A stretch of DNA of 59,099 nt from contig FMBT01000540.1 in NCBI GenBank assembly GCA_900095095.1, positions 1 through 59,099 of the forward strand. The letters run 5' to 3'. Shown here piece after piece: positions 1 through 11,429 of the stretch; within the stretch, counting starts at the first letter, position 1, and the number at the start of each line of letters is the position of its first letter. The DNA is from Fragilariopsis cylindrus CCMP1102. Its lineage: Eukaryota > Bacillariophyta > Bacillariophyceae > Bacillariales > Bacillariaceae. Made by a program: the position numbers and the translations under genes. The notes below the pieces were generated by a model. That model had not been told where the DNA came from and ran no database searches. It saw only the letters and a program-made list of their open reading frames with translations.

Positions 1-2375
1 TGGGTGTAAGACTTGGCCCAAAACTAGGCAAACCACTAGGAACCTCACTTGGGATGGAACTTGGTGCGCACTCGGATCAAAACTAGGAGAAGAGCTGGGA
101 ACACCACTTGGTGAAGACTTGGTAAAGAACTTGGAACAGCACTGGGTGTAAGACTTGGCCCAAAACTAGGCAAACCACTAGGAACCTCACTTGGGATGGC
201 AATTCACTTGGGATGCTACTCGGATCAAAACTAGGAGAAGAGCTGGGAACACCACTTGGTGAAGACTTGGTAAAGAACTTGGAACAGCACTGGGTGTAAG
301 ACTTGGCCCAAAACTAGGCAAACCACTAGGAACCTCACTTGGGATGGAACTTGGTGCACTCGGATCAAAACTAGGAGAAGAGCTGGGAACACCACTTGGT
401 GAAGACTTGGTAAAGAACTTGGAACAGCACTGGGTGTAAGACTTGGCCCAAAACTAGGCAAACCACTAGGAACCTCACTTGGGATGGAACTTGGTGGATG
501 CACTCGGATCAAAACTAGGAGAAGAGCTGGGAACACCACTGGTGGTAAGACTTGGTAAAGAACTTGGAACAGCACTGGGTGTAAGACTTGGCCCAAAACT
601 AGGCAAACCACTAGGAACCTCACTTGGGATGGAACTTGGTCACGCACTCGGATCAAAACTAGGAGAAGAGCTGGGAACACCACTTGGTGGTAAGACTTGG
701 TAAAGAACTTGGAACAGCACTGGGTGTAAGACTTGGCCCAAAACTAGGCAAACCACTAGGAACCTCACTTGGGATGGAACTTGGTGCGCCACTCGGATCA
801 AAAACTAGGAGAAGACTGGGAACACCACTTGGGTGTAAGACTTGGTAAAGAACTTGGAACAGCACTGGGTGTAAGACTTGGCCCAAAACTAGGCAAACCA
901 CTAGAACCTCACTTGGGATGGAACTTGGTGCGCCACTCGGATCAAAACTAGGAGAAGAGCTGGGAACACCACTGGGTGTAAGACTGGTAAAGAACTGGAA
1001 CAGCACTGGGTGTAAGACTTGGCCCAAAACTAGGCAAACCACTAGGAACCTCACTTGGGATGGAACTGGTGCGCCACTCGGATCAAAACTAGGAGAAGAG
1101 CTGGGAAACCACTGGTGTAAACTTGGTAAGAACTTGGAACAGCACTGGGTGTAAGACTTGGCCCAAAACTAGGCAAACCACTAGGAACCTCACTTGGGAT
1201 GGAACTTGGTGCGCCACTCGGATCAAAACTAGGAGAAGAGCTGGAACACCACTGGGTGTAAGACTTGGTAAAGAACTTGGAACAGCACTGGGTGTAAGAC
1301 TTGGCCCAAAACTAGGCAAACCACTAGGAACCTCACTTGGGATGGAACTTGGTGCGCCACTCGGATCAAAACTAGGAGAAGAGCTGGAACACCACTGGTG
1401 TAAGACTTGGTAAAGAACTTGGAACAGCACTGGGTGTAAGACTTGGCCCAAAACTAGGCAAACCACTAGGAACCTCACTTGGGATGGAACTTGGTGCGCC
1501 ACTCGGATCAAAACTAGGAGAAGAGCTGGGAACACCACTGGGTGTAAGACTTGGTAAAGAACTTGGAACAGCACTGGGTGTAAGACTTGGCCCAAAACTA
1601 GGCAAACCACTAGGAACCTCACTTGGGATGGAACTTGGTGCGCCACTCGGATCAAAACTAGGAGAAGAGCTGGGAACACCACTGGGTGTAAGACTTGGTA
1701 AAGAACTTGGAACAGCACTGGGTGTAAGACTTGGCCCAAAACTAGGCAAACCACTAGGAACCTCACTTGGGATGGAACTTGGTGCGCCACTCGGATCAAA
1801 ACTAGGAGAAGAGCTGGGAACACCACTGGGTGTAAGACTTGGTAAAGAACTTGGAACAGCACTGGGTGTAAGACTTGGCCCAAAACTAGGCAAACCACTA
1901 GGAACCTCACTTGGATGGAACTTGGTGCGCCACTCGGATCAAAACTAGGAGAAGAGCTGGGAACACCACTGGGTGTAAGACTTGGTAAAGAACTTGGAAC
2001 AGCACTGGGTGTAAGACTTGGCCCAAAACTAGGCAAACCACTAGGAACCTCACTTGGGATGGAACTTGGTGCGCCACTCGGATCAAAACTAGGAGAAGAG
2101 CTGGGAACACCACTGGGTGTAAGACTTGGTAAAGAACTTGGAACAGCACTGGGTGTAAGACTTGGCCCAAAACTAGGCAAACCACTAGGAACCTCACTTG
2201 GGATGGAACTTGGAACGCCACTCGGATCAAAACTAGGAGAAGAACTGGGAACACCACTGGGTGTAAGACTTGGTAAAGAACTTGGAACAGCACTGGGTGT
2301 AAGACTTGACCCAAAACTAGGCAAACCACTAGGAACCTCACTTGGGATGGAACTTGGTGCGCCACTCGGATCAAA
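1..2375 (-). repeat. 144-bp tandem repeat, about 16 copies, coding PSxxPS
   Basis: The unit is 144 bp (for example the same cgccactcgg word at 1497 and 1641), coding 12 four-residue PSxx blocks (48 residues) on the minus strand. Copies from about 1430 to 2370 are nearly identical and in frame. Copies in 1-1430 carry many 1-2 base indels that break the frame. Confidence 0.95.
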
Positions 2376-5300
2376 ACTGAGACTTGGTGCACCACTCGGA
2401 TTAGAGCTCAAACTTGGATCAGTACTAGGAACAGATGAGAGACTAGGAGCAGAGCTTATACTTAGTTCTTCACTTGAGTTAGCACTTGGTGGAAGACTTG
2501 GTCTAATACTTGGTACAGAAGATGTACTTGGAGCTAAGCTGACACTTGGTTCAAGACTTGGATTAGCGCTGAGCATCTGTACACCACTCGGAATCGAAGA
2601 TTTGCTGGGAGCAGAACTGAGACTTGGTGCACCACTCGGATTAGAGCTCAAACTTGGATCAGTACTTGGAACAGATGAGAGACTAGGAGCAGAGCTAATA
2701 CTTGGTTCTTCACTTGAGTTAGCACTTGGTGGAAGACTTGGTCTAATACTTGGTACAGAAGATGTACTTGGAGCTAAGCTGACACTTGGTTCAAGACTTG
2801 GATTAGCGCTGAGCATCTGTACACCACTCGGAATCGAAGATGTGCTGGGAGCAGAACTGAGACTTGGTGCACCACTCGGATTAGAGCTCAAACTTGGATC
2901 AGTACTTGGAACAGATGAGAGACTAGGAGCAGAGCTAATACTTGGTTCTTCACTTGAGTTAGCACTTGGTGGAAGACTTGGTCTAATACTTGGTACAGAA
3001 GATGTACTTGGAGCTAAGCTGACACTTGGTTCAAGACTTGGATTAGCGCTGAGCATCTGTACACCACTCGGAATCGAAGATGTGCTGGGAGCAGAACTGA
3101 GACTTGGTGCACCACTCGGATTAGAGCTCAAACTTGGATCAGTACTTGGAACAGATGAGAGACTAGGAGCAGAGCTAATACTTGGTTCTTCACTTGAGTT
3201 AGCACTTGGTGGAAGACTTGGTCTAATACTTGGTACAGAAGATGTACTTGGAGCTAAGCTGACACTTGGTTCAAGACTTGGATTAGCGCTGAGCATCTGT
3301 ACACCACTCGGAATCGAAGATGTGCTGGGAGCAGAACTGAGACTTGGTGCACCACTCGGATTAGAGCTCAAACTTGGATCAGTACTTGGAACAGATGAGA
3401 GACTAGGAGCAGAGCTAATACTTGGTTCTTCACTTGAGTTAGCACTTGGTGTGAGACTTGGAATGGAACTTGGAAAAGCACTTGGAGCAGAACTTGGCCC
3501 AAAACTAGACAAAGCACTTGGATCAGAACTAGGACCACCACTTGGAACTACACTTGGAAGACTGCTCGGATCAAAACTAGGACCACCACTTGAAACTACA
3601 CTTGGAAGCGAGCTGGGCAAATTACTTGGCTTCCTGCTCGGATTTGCACTCGGAATGGAACTTGGAATGGAACTTGAAATGGAGCTGGGTTCCAAACTAG
3701 GGTCATAACTTGGTGCACCACTTTTATCAGTGCTAGGTGAAAGACTAGGAACAAAACTTGGTGGAAGACTGGGACCTGCACTTACGTCAGGACTTGGAAC
3801 AGAACTTGGAAGAGAACTTGGTGAAAGACTTGGCCCGAAACTCGGTCTGAAACTAGGAGCAGTACTTGGGGCAGCACTTTGGGCAGCAATTGGGACAGCA
3901 CTTGGGACAGCACTTGGGACAGCACTTGGGACAGCACTTGGGACAGCACTTGGGACATCACTCGGTGCGCGGCTCGGATCAAGACTAGGAGCAGAGCTAG
4001 GTACCACACTCGGCAAAAGACTTGGTTTTTGGCTTGGAAGAGAACTTGGCAATGAACTTGGTACAGTACTAGGTAATGAACTTGGTACAGTACTAGGTAA
4101 TAGACTTGGTTTCGAACTCGGGACAAAACTTGGTGTGTCGCTCGGATCAAGGCTAGGAATAGGGCTAGGTACCACACTCGGCAAAAGACTTGGTTTTTGA
4201 CTTGGAAGAGAACTTGGCAATGAACTTGGTACAGCGCTAGGCAATAGACTTGGTTCCGAACTCGGGACAAAACTTGGTGCGCCGCTCGGATCAAGGCTAG
4301 GAATAGGGCTAGGTACCAACCTCGGCAAAAGACTTGGTTTTTGACTTGGAAGAGAACTTGGCAATGAACTTGGTACAGCGCTAGGCAATAGACTTGGTTC
4401 CGGAACTCGGGACAAAACTTGGTGCGCCGCTCGATCAAGGCTAGGAATAGGGCTAGGTACCACACTCGGCAAAAGACTTGGTTTTTGACTTGGAAGAGAA
4501 CTTGGCAATGAACTTGGTACAGTACTAGGCAATGAACTTGGTTTCGAACTCCGGAACAAAACTTGGTGTGCCGCTCGGATCAAGGCTAGGAATAGGGCTA
4601 GGTACCATACTTGCAAAAAGACTTGGTTTTTGACTTGGAAGAGAACTTGGCAATGCACTGGTACAGTACTAGGCAATAGACTTGGTTTCGAACTCGGGAC
4701 AAAACTTGGTGCGCCGCTCGGACCAAGACTAGGAACAGAGCTAGGTACCATACTTGGCAAAAGACTTGGTTTTTGACTTGGAAGAGAACTTGGCAATGCA
4801 CTTGGTACAGTACTAGGCAATAGACTTGGTTTCGAACTTGGAACAAACTTGGTGCGCCGCTCGGATCAAGACTAGGAACAGAGCTAGGTACCATACTTGG
4901 CAAAAGACTTGGTTTTTGACTTGGAAGAGAACTTGGCCATGCACTTGGTACAGTACTAGGCAATAGACTTGGTTTCGAACTCGGAACAAAACTTGGTACC
5001 ATACTCGGCAAAAGACTTGGCAATGGACTTGGTACAACACTAGGAACTGAACTTGGTTTTGAACTTGGAACATGACTTGGAGCTCCGCTTGGATTCAGAC
5101 TAGGAATGGAACTAGGAGTAGCACTCGGTGAAAGACTTGGAAGGGAACTAGGAGCAGCACTCGGTGATTGACTTGGATGGGAACTAGGAGCAGCACTTGG
5201 TGAAAGACTTGGAAGGGACTGGGTGCAAGGCTGTCACTTGGTTCTGAAGATTTGGTTGGTACAGAACTAAGGTGCAGCACTTGTAGTTGTGCATTACTTA

Positions 5301-8300
5301 AGCTGGGTAGACTACTAGGCAAAGAACTCGGTGCCAAACTAGGGTTGGAGCTAGGGAAGGAACTAGGGAAGGAACTAGGGATGGAACTTGGTTCACACTA
5401 GGAGTGGAGCTAGGAACACCACTGGGAGCAAAGCTAGGAGCAGCGCTCGGATCAAGACTTGGGATGGAACTGGTGCAGCACTTGGCGATAAACTTGGTTC
5501 CAAACTGGGCAAGCTACTTGGTGAAAGACTGGGACTACACTTGGGTCAAGACTTGGAATAGAACTTGGAAGATCACTTGGAGCAGAACTAGGACCACCAC
5601 TTGGAAGACCGCTTGGATCAGAACTAGGACCACCACTTGGAACTACACTTGGAAGACCGCTCGGATCAAAACTAGGACCACCACTTGGAACTACACTTGG
5701 AATAGAGCTGGGCAAATTACTTGGCTTCCCGCTCGGATTTGCACTCGGAATGGAACTCGGAATGGAACTTGGAATGGAACTTGGAATGGAGCTTGGTACC
5801 AAACTAGGGTCATAACTCGGTGCACCATCGGATCAGAGCTAGGAGAAAGACTAGGAACAGAACTTGGGTGAAGACTGGGACCTGCAATTGGCAAGACTTG
5901 GAACAGAACTCGGAAAGAGACTTGGTGAAAGACTTGGCCCGATCGGTCTGGAACTAGGAGCAGTACTTGGGGCACACTTGGGACAGAACTCGGTCCGCGC
6001 TCGGATCCAGACTAGGAGCAGAGCTAGGAGAAGCACTCGGATCAACACTCGGTACTGCGCTTGGATCCGCACTAGGATCCGAACTAGGAACCTCCACTGG
6101 GAGCAAGACTTGGGATGGAACTGGGTGCAGCACTCGGCGATAAACTTGGTTCCAAACTGGGCAAGCTACTTGGTAAAAGACTGGAACCTGCGCTTGGGTC
6201 AAGACTTAGAGCAGAACTGGGGTCAAGACTGGAGACTACTAGAACCACCAGTTGGCACAGAAGTAGAACTAGAAGTCGGCGGAGAAGTTGTCGAGGAGAG
6301 ATCGCTTCCACTGGAACTAGAAACTGCACTTCCACCAAAACTCCCAGAAAAGCTGGGAACATCACTTGGTGTAAGACTTGGAAATGGGAACTTGGAACGG
6401 CACTTGGTACAGAACTTTGCACAAACTTCGGATCGGTACTTGGAATAGATGAGATACTAGGAGTAGAGCTAATACTTGGTCCTTCACTTGAGTTAGCGGT
6501 AAACTTGGTCCAGTTCTTGGTATAGAAGTGGTGCTTGGAGTATAGCTGACACTTGGTTCAACACTTGGATTAGCGCTTAGCATCTGTACACCACTCGGAA
6601 TCGAAGATGTGCTTGGAGCAGAACTGGGACTTGGTGCACTACTCGGATTAGAGCTAGAACTGGGGTGCACTACTCGGAACAGATGATGTACTGAGAGCAG
6701 AGCTTGAGACTTGGTCACCACTCGGATTAGCGCTCAAACTTGGTTCAATACTTGAAATAGAAGAGGTAATTGGAGCTGGACTGACACTTGGTTCACCATT
6801 AGGATTTTCGCTCAGTATTTGTACACCACTTGGAACAGAAGATGAACTTGGAGCTGAGCTGAGACTTGGTATATTACTCGGATTAGAGCTAAAACTGGGT
6901 GTATTATCTTGGAACAGATGAAATGCTAGGAGTTGCACTAATTTTTGGTGCACTACGCGGTATAGAACTTATACTTGGAGCTGAACTGAGACTGGGTCCG
7001 CCACTCGGAACAGAAGATGTAGTAGGAGGAGAGCCAAGACTTGGGGCATCAGTTGTAACAGAAAATTCGGTAGGAGCCATGCTAAGACTTGTTACACCAG
7101 TGGGAACAGAAGATCTACTAGCAGGAGACCTTAGACTTGGTGAACATCGGAATATACGATCTACTAGGAGTAGAGCTAAGACTTGTCTCGGTTGGTCCAT
7201 CATTCGGTGATTGTGTGAACATTTTTCTTTACATGTCGCGGGGCAAAAGAATTTTACTTTCTTTCTAGTACCCGGTTGTTGCTTATTGCATCTCGTATTG
7301 GGGTTTTCTGCAACATATGCATCACATGTCTTAGTGACATCGCCTTCAAAACGAAATAGGGGAGAATTTTCACATTCCACCACGTTCTATGAACGTAGGA
7401 GAATCGGTTTCTAATTACTACCGGTGAGTCAGTAGGAGAATCGTTCGGTGCATTAGCCGTTGATGGCACTGACATTTTCCTTTACATGTCGCGGGACAAA
7501 AGAATTTAACTTTCTTTCCGGTACCAGGTTGATACTTTCTACATCTCCTGATTGGTCGTTTTGCAACGTATTTATCACAGGTTTTAGCGGCATCACCTTT
7601 AAAACGAAAGAGTAGAGAATTGTCGCATTTACCACGTGGCAGTTGACATTTTCCATTACATGTCGCGGGACAAAAGAATCTGACTTTCTTTCCGGTACCA
7701 GGTTGATACTTTTTACATCTCTTGATTGGTTTCTTTGCGACGTATGTATCACAGGTTTTAGTGGGATTACCTTCGAAACGAAAAAGGAGAGAATTTTCAC
7801 ATCTACGACGTTTTTGGAATGTAGGAGAATCAGTCTGTGATATTGAGAGAGAACTCGGTGCAACGCTAAGATATAATCCAGGTTCGAGACTGGGAATAGA
7901 ACTTGGTAAAATGCTGGGCCTGTAGCTTGGATTTGAACTTGGAATGCTGTGATCCAACGAAGAGGGTAATTCAGCTTTACATTTGGTTTTACAAATCGCT
8001 GGACAAAAGAACTTGACATTTATTCCTGTAAAAGGATCACTATGCTTGCATCGCTTAGTAGCTTTTGCCGAAACCCATGTAGAACAATCCTTATCTTGTG
8101 CATTATTGAAACGAAAAGTATCGCTATCTTCACATTCTCCTCGTTCATCGGTTGGTAAGGATACTATAGTAGGCAATATAGTAGGCGATATAGTAGGCAA
8201 TATAGTAGGCGATATTGTCGGTGATATTGTCGGTGATATTGTCGGCGATATAGTAGGCGATGCATTCGCACCTTTTCCTGACGATTTAGTTGACACTTTC

Positions 8301-9441
8301 GAACCTTTTCCTGATGATGATTTACTTGACAAATTCGAACCTTTTCCTGACGATGATTTACTTGACAAATTCGAACCTTTTCCTGACGATGATTTACTTG
8401 ACAAATTCGAACCTTTTCCTGACGATGATTTAGTTGACAAATTCGAACCTTTTCCTGACATGACTTAGTTGATTTCGTTTGAGATACATCATTCGATTTT
8501 CCATTTCCTTTACTAGTACCGGTACCCTTTGTGGCTGTTTTTGATTCCTTTGATTGTATTGGTTTGGATCCTTTGACGTGCTAGACTTTCCAGTATTCTT
8601 CGATGAAACTTCAGATCCTTTCGACAATGACGATGACGACTTCTTCCGTTTTCCTTTTCCTTTTGAAGTTTCATTTCCTGACGATGATTTAGTTGACAAA
8701 TTCGAACCTTTTCCTGACGATGACTTAGTTGATTTCGTTTGAGATACATCATTCGATTTTCCATTTCCATGAGTAGTACCGGTACCCTTTGTGGATGTTT
8801 TTGATTTCTTTGATTGTATTGGTTTGGATCCTTTGACGTGCTAGACTTCCAGTATTCTTCGATGAAACTTCAGATCCTTTCGACAATGACGATGACGACT
8901 TCTTTCGTTTTCCTTTTCCTTTTGAAGTTTCAGTTAGTTCACGTTCTAAAGCTTCGTCTACATTGGAATTTTCGTTCCTATAGTTGCCATCAGCATAGAC
9001 ACTGTTGTATACATATTCATGAACACTGCCTTCAACAGTAGATTGTCGTAAAAAATCAATGTAGGTATCCTTGACGAACAATACAGATTCTTCTGTGGGG
9101 GTGGTGGTAATGGACAAGATCTCACCGCTATCGTTGCTGCTGCTGCTGCTGCTGTTCGTAGTGTTGGTGGTACCAATTATTATAATTGGAAGAGCAATTT
9201 CACCTGAACGAAAAATGTTACCAGTACGAAAGATGATGGCAGAAAAGAACCCTGATACAACAACTAATAATATTGATAACAGCAATGAAAGTAACAACAA
9301 AGAATTACTTCTTCCAGAACAACGCGATTGATGTCCCTGGTGTTGATCATCATCACCATCGTCATCCTCGTCGTCGTCATCCTCGCAATCATGGCGTTGT
9401 TGTGGTTGTTTTCTGTCGTATTCATCCCGGCGGTGTCTCAT
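1..9441 (-). CDS. Giant membrane-anchored PSxxPS stalk protein, frame-broken and open at the left edge
   Basis: Minus-strand coding from an ATG at 9441 to beyond position 1. In order: an acidic Asp/His-rich N-terminus, a hydrophobic segment (about residues 45-70, Leu/Val-rich), a Ser/Thr/Asn region, Lys/Ser/Gly repeats (8283-8700), four six-cysteine modules (7219-8134), then PSxxPS repeats to the edge. The layout suggests a type II surface protein with a long rigid stalk; I do not recognise a named family. The frame changes several times: a TT/TTT difference near 8848, one lost base near 8457, a shift near 7400-7420, and many in 1-1400 and 4200-5300. Because PSxxPS DNA is open in nearly every frame, shifts inside the stalk make no stops. 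It could be a pseudogene, but near-perfect internal repeats and conserved cysteines favour a real gene in error-prone sequence. The C-terminal domain, if any, lies outside the window. Confidence 0.7.
2381..3447 (-). repeat. 240-bp tandem repeat, about 4.4 copies
   Basis: The unit starts with the same word near 2390, 2630, 2870, 3110 and 3350, an exact 240-bp period with only a few substitutions between copies. It codes an 80-residue block with SSxPS-type motifs and a single GVQML interruption. A diverged relative lies at about 6360-6660. Confidence 0.95.
7219..8134 (-). other. Four six-cysteine modules (ShKT-like spacing) in the stalk protein
   Basis: Modules lie at about 7979-8134, 7646-7801, 7472-7627 and 7219-7374. 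Each is about 52 residues with six cysteines spaced C-x15-C-x11-C-x14-C-x3-C-x3-C. Shared words are FRF near the first cysteine, RC at the third and FFCP followed by TCxxKC or ICxxKC at the end. The closing CxxxCxxxC resembles ShKT-type extracellular modules, but the early spacing is longer, so the family label is tentative. The last module is separated from the third by a frame change near 7400. Confidence 0.6.
8283..8460 (-). repeat. 36-bp repeat coding KSSSGKGSNLSS
   Basis: Four to five copies of a 36-bp unit give a 12-residue Lys/Ser/Gly block on the minus strand. It is followed toward the C-terminus by an SPTI repeat (about 8160-8260). The composition recalls silaffin-like Lys/Ser-rich peptides; that likeness is compositional only. 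Confidence 0.85.
8461..8935 (-). repeat. 260-bp tandem duplication inside the stalk gene
   Basis: The block starting at 8461 recurs from 8721 (same opening word tgacttagttgatttcg). It codes a Lys/Ser-rich segment. The two copies differ by single-base indels that change the frame: TTT versus TT near 8587/8848, and one missing base near 8457. Both copies share an apparent missing base in the AAAGGATCC word. Confidence 0.9.
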
Positions 9442-9466
9442 AATAAGTTGGGATAGGGATCTCTCC

Positions 9467-9474
9467 TATATATA
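9467..9474 (-). promoter_or_regulatory. TATA-like box upstream of the stalk gene
   Basis: TATATATA lies 26 bases before the ATG at 9441. It sits where a core promoter element could be, but it leaves almost no 5' leader, so it may be chance in AT-rich DNA. Confidence 0.25.
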
Positions 9475-9984
9475 GTCTCTATCTACTCCTGTTGAGCCTG
9501 AGTGTGTATGAAATACCCGATGATTGGGGTGTTTGTGGTCGTGATTCTAGTCAACATTAACGTGGGAACAGATTTCTTATTTGCTTCTTTGCCACTGGAG
9601 AATTGATTTTCTGTTGCAGTTGAAGTCCTCTCTTTATCATTACCAGCGCGCAAAGTTCTCTGGAGCATTGAGGTTGGTTGCTTTGGAAAGTGTATATCTC
9701 TTTCGTTTCAACGTGAAATGAATGGTTACCATGAAATGGTAGTCTGAAAATTCATAAAACTCAACGGTTCCCATGGGGGAGGAGTTCAGTATTTGTCTTA
9801 CGCAGTCTTATACATATTATATATATGCGTCCTAGCATATATTACAAGACATATTATAATACATTATGCCTTCATTGCGTATTTTTATCTGTGATGACTA
9901 CAAAAACCGCTAGGACACGTAAGGTACACTTCGACTTAATCTTCGCGTCGTATCACAAATGGCTTCAACAGAGCGTTGTTTCTC

Positions 9985-10470
9985 TCAAAAACCGTACTTT
10001 TAGATTCAACATGAGGAAAAAAGAAAATGTGGGGCAAAGGTAACTGGAAGGAGAAGGGGAAGTTGGACGAATCATCGGAATCGTGGTAGTCGCGTCGTCG
10101 TATCAAAAAAATATCAGTCAAATTAAATAACCTACTTTCAATTTTAACAGCCTAATTAGAAAAGGAAAATCGGGTACGGTTTTTGATTGATATAATTCAC
10201 GACGACTACCACATGGACACGAGTACACGAAGCGAAGTTTAACTTCCCCTTCTTTTTCCGGAAGTTAAACTTCGCTTCGTGTACTCACGTAGTCGCGTGA
10301 AATATCAATCAAAGACCCGTACTTTTAACTACAACAGCGTATTGAAAAAAAGAAAAGGGCAATTGTAACTGGAAAAAGAAGCGGAAGTTAAACTTCGCTC
10401 GCGATGTGTTATTTTAGCGTCCTTGAGTGTGGTGAATGTGGTAGCTCGTCGTATCAACAAAAATGAACCC
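9985..10470. repeat. Cluster of diverged copies related to the foldback element
   Basis: The words ccgtactttta, a purine-rich run with a GTAACTGGA core, and a GAAGTT start recur in the same order at about 9989-10060 and 10318-10400. Parts of the same module form the arms of the foldback between them. Confidence 0.6.
10171..10322. repeat. Foldback element with a perfect 27-bp hairpin core
   Basis: Bases 10221-10247 and 10260-10286 are perfect reverse complements (27 of 27) around a 12-base pyrimidine loop. The pairing continues imperfectly outward through TTGATTGATAT at about 10183 and its complement at about 10304, giving arms of about 70 bases. It resembles a MITE-like foldback. No transposase is present. 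Confidence 0.8.
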
Positions 10471-11429
10471 GGCACGTGTAAAAGCGTGTCGAATATTCTA
10501 AGTGTTTTTCTGCGCGATTTTTTTAGAAGGTATATACTCAAAATATTTATGAATGTACGTGAATCAGCGTAACTCTTCGTATGGATCAGTTGGTCACGAC
10601 CCACCGCGGATGATTATATGGACGTTGGTTTGATCCTTACATGTGTCAAATTATAATTAATTTTGGTTTTGTCTTCATCTCTTAAGCTTTACCCAAAGTT
10701 TTTCATCTTTTTTCATGCAAAATTATCGCGTGTTTTTTACTAGTGAAAAATCGCGCATAATACCTTATAACAGGAATCCTGTTAATTTGTTGCGGCTATT
10801 ATTTTTGCTAGAAGAACTTTTTTTGGAAAATAAAACCATGGAACCCATTATATGCTTAATATTTATATGTATGCAAGTCAATGGGTTTGACCAGGGGTTT
10901 CCTTTCTGCGCCAAGGGCCAAAAACCAATTTCTTCCCTATATTAGCTAAAATCAACTAAAAATAATTTTGCACAAGGTGTAGCATGTGAACCAGAGGCCC
11001 TGATGGTTCCGGCTTTAGGTGGGGTAGGTTACTGTATGAGTATTTGTGTGGAAATAGCTATCAAAATTTGTTTTGGAGCATAAATCAGCCCACAGTGATT
11101 ATTTTAAGTACGGTCCTTGATTGCTTTTTATAAGGTATTTTTGAAAACAGGGGTATGCTGCAATTACATCCAAAATATTGGTGGGTTGGGATGATGATGC
11201 TTTCCATTCACAAGTAATATGTCCTAGTGAGGACAGTGAATCAATTCTGTGTTCTAATCTACCTGATGGTATGTGGAAATAAAGATAACAAAGAGTTGTG
11301 TTTTGGGCCTAATAATAATCTTACTGCGTAGTGCTAGTGTGGGATGGTGTGTTTATTTCTTATTTTAATATATAGAAATGACAGTAGCAAATACAAGCTG
11401 TATTAATTTATCTTAACAAAAGTAGTATG

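Larger units (their letters stand above)
9442..11420. other. Gene-free stretch with diverged repeats
   Basis: No ORF here looks like a protein. It holds the foldback at 10171-10322 and related diverged copies; the rest is AT-rich without a signal I can name. Confidence 0.6.

Noticed and set aside
1-3450. Regular repeats as a possible CRISPR array
   Set aside because: The repeats are contiguous coding units without unique spacers, and the DNA is eukaryotic.
479-3708. Long plus-strand ORFs of LGxxLG repeats, including 597 codons at 1915-3708
   Set aside because: They are exact antisense shadows of PSxxPS coding. The minus strand is continuous with a membrane anchor and cysteine modules; the plus ORFs start and stop at random points in the array.
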